From MA-ANB-1 sp040878225 (lineage in GTDB: Bacteria; Actinomycetota; Acidimicrobiia; Spongiisociales; ZC4RG35), in assembly GCA_040878225.1 (NCBI GenBank), contig JBBDMR010000052.1, forward strand, positions 1 through 28,453: a DNA stretch of 28,453 nucleotides, read 5' to 3'. Shown in pieces: positions 7,017 through 15,362 of the stretch (positions are counted from its first letter, which is position 1; each line of letters opens with the position of its first letter). The notes beneath the pieces are model-generated. The model searched no databases and was not told the origin of the DNA. It saw nothing but the letters and a program-made list of their open reading frames with translations. Position numbers and translations under genes: made by a program.

Positions 7017-9056
7017 GTGAGGGTTTATGAACTTGCCCGCGATTTGGGCCTGGAATCCAAGGATGTCCTGGAACAGGCCAAGGAGTTGGGCCTGGATGTC
7101 AAGACAGCGTCGTCAGGCCTCGATGCCGAAGGCGCCGAGCTCGTCCGGAAGGCTCTTGCCACCGACGAGGCTCCTGCCGCTGCTGTAGAGGTCGAGCCAG
7201 AGGTAACTGCTGTCGAGGAGGAGGCTGCAGCCGCCCCCGAGGCCGAACCCGCCTCCAAGCCCGAGCCGGCCCCGGCCCCCGAACCGGAGGCTGAGACAGA
7301 AGTCGCCATCGCCTCGATCACCGCCGGGGCCTCCGTGGCCGATTTCGCAGAGGCGATCTCCCAACCGGTCCCCGAAGTGGTCAAGGCCCTGCTCGGCAAA
7401 GGTGTCGCCGCCGGAGCCAACCAGGAGATGCCGGCGCACCTCGTCGAGGAGATCGGTGAGGAATTCGGCTATATGGTCGAAATCGAGGAGGCGGCACCAC
7501 CGCCTGCAGTTGCCGAACAGCCCGTATTCGATGACGCCGAAGCCGACCTGGTGGGTAGGCCACCCGTCGTCACCGTCATGGGCCATGTCGACCACGGGAA
7601 GACCACGCTGCTCGACAGGATCCGCGATGCCAGCGTTGTGGACGATGAGGCCGGTGGCATCACCCAGCACATCGGTGCTTACCAGGTGGACGTCAACGGC
7701 CACCCCATCACTTTCATCGACACACCGGGACATGAGGCATTCACCGCCCTCAGGGCGCGTGGTGCCAATATCACCGACATCGTGATCCTGGTCGTGGCTG
7801 CGGACGACGGTGTCATGCCGCAGACCGTCGAAGCCATCTCCCACTCACTTGCCGCAGGGGTGAAGCTGATCGTCGCAGTCAACAAGATCGACCTTCCCGG
7901 TGCTGAGCCTCTCAAGGTCAGGACCGAGTTGACCGAGCACGGCGTGATCGTCGAGGAACTCGGCGGTGATGTGCCCTCAGTGGAAGTCTCCGCCCTCAAA
8001 GGCGACGGAGTCTCCGATCTCCTCGAAGTGATCGACCTCATTGCCCAGCTCGAGGAATACAAGGCGAACCCGAAGCCGAAAGCCTCCGGTGTCGTCGTCG
8101 AGGCCGGGCTGGAGATCGGCCGCGGCCCTGTCGCCACAGTCATCGTCCAGCGGGGGACCCTGAAACAAGGCGATGCCTTCGTTGCCGGGGCGATCTCGGG
8201 ACGGGCTCGTGCCATCACCGACGAGAACGGCAACTCGCTAAAGAGCGCCGGCCCGGCAACCCCGGTCCAAATCATGGGATGGGATGATGTCCCGGTGGCA
8301 GGAGATTTCCTCGAAGTCGTGTCCAACGACCGTGAGGCCCGCAAGATCGCCGCGGTCCGTCTCGAGGCGATGAAGCTCGAAGAGCAGGCTATGCCCACCG
8401 CAAGGGACCGCCTCCAGGGCCTCCTCGAACAGCTCGGTACCGAAGACGCCCAGCTCAACGTCATCGTGAAAGCCGATGCCCAGGGATCGCTCGAGGCCCT
8501 GCGCGAGTCCATTGGCAAGATCGAACGGGAGGGCGGGAAGATCTCAATCATCCATGGAGCCGTCGGAGGCATCAACGAGAACGACGTCTCGCTTGCCGAC
8601 GTCACCGGTGCAGTCATCGTCGGATTCAACGTCCGCCCCGAGCCCAAGTCGCGCAAAGCCGCCGAGCAGGCCGGGATCGAGGTCCGCACTTACAGCATCA
8701 TCTACGAGCTTCTCGACGACATCGAAGCCCTCCTGGTGGGCCAGCTTGCGCCCGACGAGCAGGAGCAGGTGCTCGGCACCGCCGAAGTCAGAGCGACATT
8801 CAAGGTTCCCCGAGGCGGGACCATCGCCGGCTGTTATGTCCTCGAAGGGCAGATTCAGCGAGGAGCGAAGGCACGATTGCTTCGCGACGGCGTGGTCATC
8901 CACGACGGCGCCATCGGGTCGCTGCGAAGGTTCAAAGACGACGTCCGCGAAGTTGCGTCCGGGTTCGAGTGCGGTATCGGCCTCGAAAGTTACAACGACA
9001 TCAAGGAAGGCGACCTCATCGAGGCGTATCTGATCCGTGAGGTTGCCAGGACCTAG
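7017..9056 (+). CDS. infB: Translation initiation factor IF-2
   Basis: GTPase that brings initiator fMet-tRNA to the 30S subunit and promotes subunit joining. The 679 residues begin with an IF2-N domain (RVYELARDLGLESKDVLEQA), then an Ala/Glu/Pro linker (about 50-95) and a second IF2-N-like region (about 100-160). The G domain has G1 GHVDHGKT (189-196), GGITQHIGAY (switch I), G3 DTPGH (235-239) and G4 NKID (289-292). Beta-barrel and C-terminal tRNA-binding domains follow. The linker is short, so the protein is smaller than the roughly 900-residue IF-2 of many actinobacteria. The start is GTG 7017, 13 nt after nusA, leaving no room for ylxR. Confidence 0.97.
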   Translation: MRVYELARDLGLESKDVLEQAKELGLDVKTASSGLDAEGAELVRKALATDEAPAAAVEVEPEVTAVEEEAAAAPEAEPASKPEPAPAPEPEAETEVAIASITAGASVADFAEAISQPVPEVVKALLGKGVAAGANQEMPAHLVEEIGEEFGYMVEIEEAAPPPAVAEQPVFDDAEADLVGRPPVVTVMGHVDHGKTTLLDRIRDASVVDDEAGGITQHIGAYQVDVNGHPITFIDTPGHEAFTALRARGANITDIVILVVAADDGVMPQTVEAISHSLAAGVKLIVAVNKIDLPGAEPLKVRTELTEHGVIVEELGGDVPSVEVSALKGDGVSDLLEVIDLIAQLEEYKANPKPKASGVVVEAGLEIGRGPVATVIVQRGTLKQGDAFVAGAISGRARAITDENGNSLKSAGPATPVQIMGWDDVPVAGDFLEVVSNDREARKIAAVRLEAMKLEEQAMPTARDRLQGLLEQLGTEDAQLNVIVKADAQGSLEALRESIGKIEREGGKISIIHGAVGGINENDVSLADVTGAVIVGFNVRPEPKSRKAAEQAGIEVRTYSIIYELLDDIEALLVGQLAPDEQEQVLGTAEVRATFKVPRGGTIAGCYVLEGQIQRGAKARLLRDGVVIHDGAIGSLRRFKDDVREVASGFECGIGLESYNDIKEGDLIEAYLIREVART

Positions 9057-9074
9057 TGTCGCAAGGAGTGAATC

Positions 9075-9419
9075 ATGACAACTCCACGGATGCTGAAGGT
9101 CAACTCGATCCTCCGTGAGGTGATCGCCGACGAGTTGGAGAAGATGAATGATTCCCGGCTTGAGCTTGTGTCGGTCACCGGCGTCGACACCGCACCCAAT
9201 CTGCGCAAAGCAGTTGTGTTCGTGGACGCAATCGCCAAAGACCCGGAAGAGGTTCTCGAAGCGCTCCGGGCCGCCCGGCCCCGTTTGCAGAGGGAGATCG
9301 GCCGCCAGGTGAGGATCAAGTACACGCCGATCCTCGAATTCGACCTCGATACCGGTGTGATGGCGGGGGAGCGGATCGAACAGATCCTCCGCGAGCTCAA
9401 ATCGGACGAAGAGGAGTAG
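9075..9419 (+). CDS. rbfA: 30S ribosome-binding factor A
   Basis: Small KH-like protein needed for late 16S rRNA processing and 30S maturation. The 114 residues contain the family's RMLKVNSILREVIADEL opening, the central SVTGVDTAPNLRKAVVFV strand-helix region, the LRAARPRLQREIGRQVRIKYTPIL segment, and an acidic end. AAGGAG (9063-9068) precedes ATG 9075. It sits 18 nt after infB, its conserved neighbour. Confidence 0.96.
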   Translation: MTTPRMLKVNSILREVIADELEKMNDSRLELVSVTGVDTAPNLRKAVVFVDAIAKDPEEVLEALRAARPRLQREIGRQVRIKYTPILEFDLDTGVMAGERIEQILRELKSDEEE

Positions 9420-9422
9420 AAA

Positions 9423-10397
9423 GTGCCAACGCGCCGTGAGATGATCGAGAAGGCTGCAGCAGTCCTCGCCGACGCGGACAGGATTGCCCTTGCGTGTCAT
9501 GTCGGCCCGGACGGTGACGCCCTCGGCTCGATGATGGGCCTGGCCCTTGCCGCCCGCGACGCCGGCAAGGAGGTTGTGACCTCCTTCGGCTCACCTTTCA
9601 TCATCCCCGACAACCTCGCCTTCCTCCCGACCGTCGGACTGGTCCCGCCAGACGAATTTCCTGAATCGCCGCCGGTGATGGTGGTCCTCGACGCCGGTGC
9701 CGCCGACCGCCTCGCCGAGCTCGGCCACCATGCCGGCGATGCCGGGACACTGATCGTGCTCGACCACCACATGACCAACGACGGATTCGGGGATATCGCA
9801 GTGGTCGACGCCGCAGTCGCCGCCACCGGTGAGATCGTGGCCGAATTGCTGGATGTCCTGCGCTGGCCGATCACCCCCGAGATCGCAACCTGTCTCCACA
9901 CCGCGGTCGTGACCGACACCGGTAGGTTCCAGTATCCGGCGACCAAGCCGTCGACCTTCAAGCTCGCAGCCGGCCTGGTGGCCGCCGGGGCCGACACCGA
10001 TTACATCGGCCAACAGGTCTACGAGCAAGCGCCCTTCGGCTATCTCCGTGCTGCCGGTGCCGCTCTGTCGCGGGCCGTCCTCGACGAGGAGGCGGGGGTC
10101 GTCTCCACGGTGATCACCCACGAAGACCTCGAGGAGGCCGGCATCGACTGGGGTGACATCGACAATCTGATCAACACGATTCGCCTGCCGGTGGAGGCCG
10201 ATGTCGCGGCCCTGGCCAAGGTCCACGATGACGGTCGGGTGAAGCTGAGCCTCCGCTCACGTGGTGGCACCGATGTCGGCGCCATCGCCGCAGCGCTGGG
10301 GGGCGGGGGCCATCGCCTGGCGTCGGGGGTCACCCTGGAGGACACCGCGGAGAATGCGATCAAGCAGGTCGTCGAGATGGTCAAGGCGGCGCGGTGA
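9423..10397 (+). CDS. nrnA: DHH-family nanoRNase / pAp phosphatase
   Basis: Predicted to hydrolyse 2-5-nt RNA fragments from the 3' end and to dephosphorylate 3'-phosphoadenosine 5'-phosphate. The 324 residues carry the DHH motifs: HVGPDGDALGS (H26, D30, D32), VVLDAG (D90) and VLDHH (D114-H116). A DHHA1 domain follows with GGGGHRLASG (293-302), the RNA-binding loop. The start is GTG 9423, 3 nt after the rbfA stop, with the ribosome site inside the end of rbfA. Its place between rbfA and truB matches many bacteria, where this enzyme finishes what PNPase cannot degrade. The split between RNase and pAp activity cannot be read from sequence. Confidence 0.92.
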   Translation: MPTRREMIEKAAAVLADADRIALACHVGPDGDALGSMMGLALAARDAGKEVVTSFGSPFIIPDNLAFLPTVGLVPPDEFPESPPVMVVLDAGAADRLAELGHHAGDAGTLIVLDHHMTNDGFGDIAVVDAAVAATGEIVAELLDVLRWPITPEIATCLHTAVVTDTGRFQYPATKPSTFKLAAGLVAAGADTDYIGQQVYEQAPFGYLRAAGAALSRAVLDEEAGVVSTVITHEDLEEAGIDWGDIDNLINTIRLPVEADVAALAKVHDDGRVKLSLRSRGGTDVGAIAAALGGGGHRLASGVTLEDTAENAIKQVVEMVKAAR

Positions 10398-11272
10398 CCA
10401 TCGGGTTTCTCGTGGTCGACAAACCCGGGGGAATCACCTCCAACAATGTGGTGAGCCGGGTGAAGCGGGCCACCGGCATCAAAAAGGTGGGCCACGCCGG
10501 CACTCTCGACCCCCTCGCGACAGGTGTTGTTGTCGTGGCAATCGGCAAGGTGACCCGCCTCATCAGGTTCATCCAGGATCAGCCCAAGGAATACCTCGCC
10601 ACTGCTGAGTTCGGGGTGGCGACCGACACCCTCGACGCCGACGGGGCGGTGCTCAGCCGGGAGCCGATGGAAGTGACGATGGAGGAGTTGGAGGCAGTCC
10701 GGCCCCGCTTTCTCGGTTCGATACTGCAGGTCCCGCCCATGGTTTCGGCACTCAAACACAAAGGCAGGCGCCTGTACGAGCTGGCACGCGAGGGCGTTGT
10801 CGTCGAACGCGAGGCCCGTGAGGTGAGGATCGACGAGCTGGAGTTCACATCGGTCGGGCCCGGACCCTACCCCGAGGTCGAGTTCCGGGTCGTCTGCGGC
10901 AAGGGGACCTATGTGCGCAGCCTCGCCGACGACATTGCGGCAAGTCTCGGAGGTGCGGCCCACCTCACGGCTCTGCGGCGAACCCGAATCGGGTCGCTCG
11001 AGGTGGCGAGACACGGGATTCCGGCCGACGATCTCGAAGGGTGGGAGGCGAAACTCCTCAGCCCTGAAGACGCGCTGGCCGACCTTCCGTCGATCGAAGT
11101 CGACGCCGAGACTGCCCGAGCAGTTAGGCATGGGGTCAGGTTTGTCGGCGGAGAATTGGTGTCACTCCCGGAGGGCGAACCGGTCCGGGTCCTGGACGAG
11201 TCTGGCGACCTGCTCGCCGTGTACACCCGCGCCGGTGATACCTGCCGGGCCGAAGTGGTGCTGGCCATATGA
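10394..11272 (+). CDS. truB: tRNA pseudouridine-55 synthase
   Basis: Converts U55 of the tRNA T-loop to pseudouridine. The 292 residues include the N-terminal KPGGITS motif and GHAGTLDPLATGVVVV with catalytic D39. Also seen are the PMVSALKHKGRRLYELAREG region and the CGKGTYVRSLADDI motif, followed by a small PUA-like C-terminal domain. GTG 10394 overlaps the nrnA stop by 4 nt (GTGA), which suggests translational coupling. Confidence 0.97.
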   Translation: MTIGFLVVDKPGGITSNNVVSRVKRATGIKKVGHAGTLDPLATGVVVVAIGKVTRLIRFIQDQPKEYLATAEFGVATDTLDADGAVLSREPMEVTMEELEAVRPRFLGSILQVPPMVSALKHKGRRLYELAREGVVVEREAREVRIDELEFTSVGPGPYPEVEFRVVCGKGTYVRSLADDIAASLGGAAHLTALRRTRIGSLEVARHGIPADDLEGWEAKLLSPEDALADLPSIEVDAETARAVRHGVRFVGGELVSLPEGEPVRVLDESGDLLAVYTRAGDTCRAEVVLAI

Positions 11273-11296
11273 GGTTCGTGCGTTGAGGTTGGCTAA

Positions 11297-12220
11297 TTGA
11301 GAGTTTTACAGGGCAGCTACCAGTCGTGGGTGCCAAGCGAGACTCCCACCGCGCTCACGCTTGGCGTTTTTGACGGCGTCCACCTGGGCCATCGTCAGCT
11401 CCTGGACCGTGCTTTCGGACACGACGGCACTCACGCGGTGGTCACCTTCGACCCGCACCCTGTTGAGGTGCTTGCCCCGGGGACGTCACCGCGCCTGATC
11501 ACGAATATCGACGAGCGAATCGAGCTTCTCGATGAACTGGGAGCGGAGCTGGTGGCCGTGCTCGACCTGGCTGAGGTGCGTGACTTTCGCCCAGAGCAGT
11601 TCGTTTCCGAGATCCTGGTGGGAAAGTTGGCGGTGTCCACCTTGACCGTCGGCGATGACTTCCAGTTCGGCAAGGATCGCGCCGGCGACGTCGGGTTCTT
11701 GACCGAAGCCGGCAAGCGTGGCGGATTCGATGTCGACGTTGTCGGGATGGTCGCAGAAGGCGGACAGACAGTCTCGAGCTCGCGAATCCGGAGTCTGATC
11801 GAGGTCGGTTCGGTATCCGACGCGGCGGCCCTCCTCGGGTCGCGGTACCGGGTTACCGGGCCCGTGATCGACGGCGACAAGCGCGGCCGCGACATCGGCT
11901 ATCCAACGGCGAATCTCAGGCCGGGAGAACGCAAGGTGACACCCGGCAACGGGGTGTACGCCACCGTCACGAGGGTCAACGGGACGGGTCACATGTCTGC
12001 CACGAACGTGGGGACCCGCCCGACCTTCGGCGGGGGTGAACGTCTCATCGAAGCTCATATACTCGACTTCGAAGGTGACCTCTACGGGGAGGAGATCACC
12101 ATTGAGTTCGTCGAGCGGCTCCGGCCCGAACTGGAGTTCAAATCGGTCGGCGAGTTGTTGGAGCACATGGAGGAAGATGTTGAACGATCCCGAGAGATCC
12201 TCACCCCGGTTATGGGTTGA
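11297..12220 (+). CDS. ribF: Bifunctional riboflavin kinase / FAD synthetase
   Basis: Makes FMN from riboflavin and then FAD from FMN. The 307 residues have an N-terminal nucleotidyltransferase domain with GVFDGVHLGH (23-32), VTFDPHP (49-55) and SSSRIRSL (160-167). The C-terminal flavokinase domain has GDKRGRDIGYPTANL (193-207) and NVGTRPTF (237-244). The TTG start at 11297 is the first possible one, because TAA lies immediately upstream in frame; GAGG at 11285-11288 can serve as its ribosome site. A TTG start may keep expression low. It stands between truB and rpsO, its common position. Confidence 0.96.
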   Translation: MRVLQGSYQSWVPSETPTALTLGVFDGVHLGHRQLLDRAFGHDGTHAVVTFDPHPVEVLAPGTSPRLITNIDERIELLDELGAELVAVLDLAEVRDFRPEQFVSEILVGKLAVSTLTVGDDFQFGKDRAGDVGFLTEAGKRGGFDVDVVGMVAEGGQTVSSSRIRSLIEVGSVSDAAALLGSRYRVTGPVIDGDKRGRDIGYPTANLRPGERKVTPGNGVYATVTRVNGTGHMSATNVGTRPTFGGGERLIEAHILDFEGDLYGEEITIEFVERLRPELEFKSVGELLEHMEEDVERSREILTPVMG

Positions 12221-12280
12221 ATCGATGGATCTGTTATTGTTTGGGACAGTCCCCTCTGACCAATTCAGGTTTAGCGCGTA

Positions 12281-12538
12281 ATGAAGACACCAACAGAAAT
12301 AGTTGCCGAGTTCGGCACACACGAGAGCGACACCGGCTCACCTGAGGTTCAGGTAGCCCTGATCTCGGAGCGAATCAACCACCTCACCGAGCACCTCCGT
12401 GAGCATGGCCACGACCATCACAGTCGTCGCGGCTTGCTGATGATGGTCGGCAAGAGGCGGAGGCTCCTCGACTACCTCCGCAGACAGGACGTAGAGAGGT
12501 ATCGAGCGTTGATCGCAAAGCTCGGACTTCGCAGATAA
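12281..12538 (+). CDS. rpsO: 30S ribosomal protein S15
   Basis: Primary binder of the central 16S rRNA domain. The 85 residues (89 is typical) contain the signature HESDTGSPEVQVALISERI, LTEHLREHGHDHHSRRGL and the C-terminal GKRRRLLDYLRRQD. It starts about 60 nt after ribF. The upstream gap contains TATTGT but no convincing -35, so whether it has its own promoter is unclear. S15 often represses its own mRNA through a leader structure; I could not identify one here. Confidence 0.97.
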   Translation: MKTPTEIVAEFGTHESDTGSPEVQVALISERINHLTEHLREHGHDHHSRRGLLMMVGKRRRLLDYLRRQDVERYRALIAKLGLRR

Positions 12539-12550
12539 CACAGAGTTTCG

Positions 12551-12573
12551 TGAGGAGCGTTTGACGCTCCTCA
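12551..12573 (+). other. Perfect 10-bp hairpin after rpsO
   Basis: TGAGGAGCGT, loop TTG, ACGCTCCTCA: perfect 10-bp stem starting 12 nt after the rpsO stop. No T-tract follows, so it looks more like an mRNA stabiliser, processing site or partial terminator than a full intrinsic terminator. Confidence 0.6.
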
Positions 12574-12580
12574 TGCATAT

Positions 12581-12598
12581 GCGGGTCTATTGACCCGC
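12581..12598 (+). other. Second hairpin in the rpsO-pnp gap
   Basis: GCGGGTC, loop TATT, GACCCGC: perfect 7-bp stem, 7 nt downstream of the first hairpin. It is followed by CC rather than T residues. Confidence 0.5.
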
Positions 12599-12663
12599 CC
12601 CAGCTTCGACTTTCACAGGTCGGGATCACAAGAGAAATGAGCCGGACCCGGTTGTCAGTGGCG

Positions 12664-12692
12664 ATGTCTCGTCAAACCAGACGATGAGACAT
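12664..12692 (+). promoter_or_regulatory. Bulged hairpin in the pnp leader
   Basis: ATGTCTC-GTC (12664-12673) pairs with GAC and GAGACAT (12680-12682, 12686-12692) across a 6-nt loop, leaving GAT bulged. It lies 48 nt before the pnp start. In E. coli the pnp leader forms an RNase III/PNPase autoregulatory stem; similarity of role is inference from position only. Confidence 0.4.
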
Positions 12693-12740
12693 GACTACTG
12701 CCAACAGGTCTCCCCGGTTCCTTACACAAAGGAGCACTAA

Positions 12741-15293
12741 GTGCCCGAAATTACAGTGCATGGCACCGTAGGCGGCAAAGAAGTCTCGTTCAGCACAGGC
12801 AAAATGGCCCTGCTGGCGGACGGAGCCGTTATCGCCACACTCGGCGGAACCAAGATATTGGTGACCGCCACAGCAAGCAGGAAGATACGCGAAGGCGTTG
12901 ACTTCTTCCCCCTGACCGTCGACTTCGAAGAGCGGATGTACTCCGTTGGAAAGATCCCCGGATCGTTCTTCCGTCGTGAGGGCCGTCCCAGCGAGCAAGG
13001 TACTCTCACCTGTCGCCTCATCGATCGTCCCCTCCGTCCGTCTTTCAAGGAAGGCTTCCGCTGCGAAACACACATCGTCGGCACCAGCCTTGCTGTCGAT
13101 GGCCAGAACGCATTCGACGTAATCGCCCTCAACGGAGCTTCGGCGGCGCTGAGCGTCAGCCCGATCCCGTTCGAAGGACCGCTCGGTGGAGTACGCCTCG
13201 GGCTCAAGAAGGGCGAATGGACCGCCTTCCCCACAACCGATGAGCTCGAAGAGTCAGTCTTCGAACTGGTAGTGGCGGGTCACCGCAACAGTGCCGGCGA
13301 GATCGACATCACAATGGTCGAGGCCGGGTCAACCCCTCATGGCCTTCGTCTCATCGCCGAAGGCGACCAGCCTTCCGACGAGGCGACTGTTGCCCGTGGG
13401 CTAGAAGAGTCCAAGGAATACATCGCCCAGTTGATCGACCTCCAGAACGAGCTTGCCTCTCAGGTCGATATCCCCGAGGTCGAGTTCCCAACGATCTTCG
13501 ACTACAGCGATGACATCTACAGCCGGGTCGAAGGCGCCGCTTCAGCGAAGATCGCAGAAGTCGTCAAGATCGCCGGCAAACAGGAGCGCCAGGACGCAGA
13601 GCGTGCTGCCCTCGAAGAGGTAGTCGCCGAGCTCGGTATCGCAGAAGACGACCCGGACACCCTGCGCCAGGCGAAGAGCGCCTTCAAGTCGGTGTTCAAG
13701 GGCGCGGCACGCCAGCGTGTCATCGACGAGGGAATCCGCCTCGACGGACGCGGTCTTACCGATGTCCGCCCGATCACTGTCGAAGTCGGCGTGATCGACA
13801 GGACCCATGGCTCAGCCCTGTTCTCGCGAGGCGAGACCCAGGTGCTCAATGTCACCACCCTCGGCATGTTGAAGATGGCGCAGATGCTCGACACCCTCGC
13901 CAACGAGGACTCGAAGCGCTACATGCACCACTACAACTTCCCGCCGTTCTCAACCGGTGAGACCGGGTTCATGCGTGGGCCGAAGCGTCGTGAGATCGGA
14001 CACGGTGCGCTCGCCGAGAAGGCAGTTCTGCCGGTTGTCCCCGACTCTGAGGCGTTCCCTTACGCCTTGCGCCTCGTCTCTGAGGTAATGGCCTCCAACG
14101 GCTCGTCGTCGATGGCGTCGGTATGTGGATCGTCGCTGTCGCTGATGGACGCAGGCGTTCCGATCACCGATGCGGTGGCCGGAGTTGCCATGGGTCTCAT
14201 CCACAAGGACGGGAACTTCGTGACACTCACCGATATCCTCGGTGCCGAAGACGCCCTTGGTGACATGGACTTCAAGGTTGCCGGAACTGCAGACGTGATC
14301 ACCGCGTTGCAACTCGACACCAAGATCGAAGGCCTGCCTTCCGAGGTGCTCTCCGGAGCTCTCGACCAGGCCCGGGTCGCCCGTCTCCACATCCTCGAGA
14401 AGATGGCAGAAGTCATCTCCGAGCCGAGGACCGAGATGAACGAGTGGACCCCGAGGATCGAGTCGATCGAGATTCCCAAGGACAAGATCGGTGAGATCAT
14501 CGGTCCCAAGGGTGCGGTTATCCGTGAGCTCGAAGAGCAGACCGGAGCCAGCATCGAGATCGAAGAGGCTGATGGCAAGGGCATCGTCCGGATCGCCTCC
14601 TCCGACGGAGCGGCTCTCGCCGCTGCCATGGAGAGGGTCAACCAGATCGCCTTCCCGCCGGAAGCCGAGATCGGCGAAGAGTACGAAGGCAAGGTCGTCG
14701 GAATCACCAAGTTCGGTGCATTCATCAACATCCTGCCCGGCCGCGATGGCCTGCTCCACATCTCGAGGATCGACGGCTCGACCCGTGTCGAGAACGTCGA
14801 GGACTATCTCAGCGACGGCGACGTGCTCAAGGTGCGTGTCCGTGACCTCGAGAAGGGCAAGGTGAGCCTCGAGCTCGTCGACGCCCTTCCCGGAGCGACG
14901 CTTCCCGACGCCGAGCCTCCCTCGGGTGGCGGCGGTGGTGGCGGCGACCGCGACGGCGGACGTGACCGTGGCCGCGGAGACCGTGACCGCGGAGACCGTG
15001 ACCGTGGACGTGGCGGCGACCGCAACGGCGGTGGCCGGGGACGCAGCGGCAGCGGTGGCGGTGGCGGCGGTGGTGACCGCGGGAACCGTGGCGCCAGCAG
15101 CGACCGCTACCGGGGAAGCGATTCCGGCAACCGTGAGCGTGGCGGCAACAGCGGCGACACTGGCAACCAGCGCGATCGCAACGATGCCGACGGCAACAAG
15201 CGTGACCGTGAGCGCGACTCCGATTCGGGCAACCGGTCGAGCGGGTCGGACAAGTCAGAGCGGAGACCGGCTCCCAGCTTCGACATGGACTGA
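12741..15293 (+). CDS. pnp: Polyribonucleotide nucleotidyltransferase (PNPase) with RG-rich tail
   Basis: Phosphorolytic 3'-5' exoribonuclease central to mRNA decay. The 850 residues comprise a first RNase PH core (from about 10), a helical linker and a second PH core (from about 335, GIRLDGRGLTDVRPI). Catalytic-site elements are GPKRREIGHGAL and TDAVAGVAMGLI...TDILGAEDALGDMDFK. A KH domain has IPKDKIGEIIGPKGAVI, and an S1 domain has GKVVGITKFGAFINILPGRDGLLHIS. Residues 717-850 are a low-complexity tail of Gly, Arg and Asp with many DRG/RGG-like units, far longer than in E. coli PNPase. The start is GTG 12741 with AAAGGAG a few nt upstream. Last gene of the operon before a strong terminator. 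Confidence 0.97.
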   Translation: MPEITVHGTVGGKEVSFSTGKMALLADGAVIATLGGTKILVTATASRKIREGVDFFPLTVDFEERMYSVGKIPGSFFRREGRPSEQGTLTCRLIDRPLRPSFKEGFRCETHIVGTSLAVDGQNAFDVIALNGASAALSVSPIPFEGPLGGVRLGLKKGEWTAFPTTDELEESVFELVVAGHRNSAGEIDITMVEAGSTPHGLRLIAEGDQPSDEATVARGLEESKEYIAQLIDLQNELASQVDIPEVEFPTIFDYSDDIYSRVEGAASAKIAEVVKIAGKQERQDAERAALEEVVAELGIAEDDPDTLRQAKSAFKSVFKGAARQRVIDEGIRLDGRGLTDVRPITVEVGVIDRTHGSALFSRGETQVLNVTTLGMLKMAQMLDTLANEDSKRYMHHYNFPPFSTGETGFMRGPKRREIGHGALAEKAVLPVVPDSEAFPYALRLVSEVMASNGSSSMASVCGSSLSLMDAGVPITDAVAGVAMGLIHKDGNFVTLTDILGAEDALGDMDFKVAGTADVITALQLDTKIEGLPSEVLSGALDQARVARLHILEKMAEVISEPRTEMNEWTPRIESIEIPKDKIGEIIGPKGAVIRELEEQTGASIEIEEADGKGIVRIASSDGAALAAAMERVNQIAFPPEAEIGEEYEGKVVGITKFGAFINILPGRDGLLHISRIDGSTRVENVEDYLSDGDVLKVRVRDLEKGKVSLELVDALPGATLPDAEPPSGGGGGGGDRDGGRDRGRGDRDRGDRDRGRGGDRNGGGRGRSGSGGGGGGGDRGNRGASSDRYRGSDSGNRERGGNSGDTGNQRDRNDADGNKRDRERDSDSGNRSSGSDKSERRPAPSFDMD

Positions 15294-15318
15294 CGCCAGT
15301 CTCTAACTCAAGCTATAA
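15290..15318 (+). promoter_or_regulatory. Candidate promoter of the Fpg-like gene
   Basis: CTGACG (15290-15295), 17 nt, TATAAA (15313-15318). It overlaps the pnp stop codon, and its predicted start near 15325 is inside the terminator stem, so its own transcript would lack the left arm of that hairpin. Confidence 0.45.
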
Positions 15319-15351
15319 AGGGACGGTGCACACGCACCGTCCCTTTGCTTT
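15316..15351 (+). terminator. Intrinsic terminator of the rimP-pnp operon
   Basis: A perfect 13-bp stem, AAAGGGACGGTGC (15316-15328) with GCACCGTCCCTTT (15333-15345), has a 4-nt ACAC loop. It is followed by GC and TTTT, and lies 23 nt after the pnp stop. Confidence 0.88.
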
Positions 15352-15362
15352 TCCCGTCTGCG

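Noticed and set aside
12218..12240. Promoter TTGAAT...TATTGT for rpsO
   Set aside because: The spacer would be about 12 nt, too short, and no better -35 is found.
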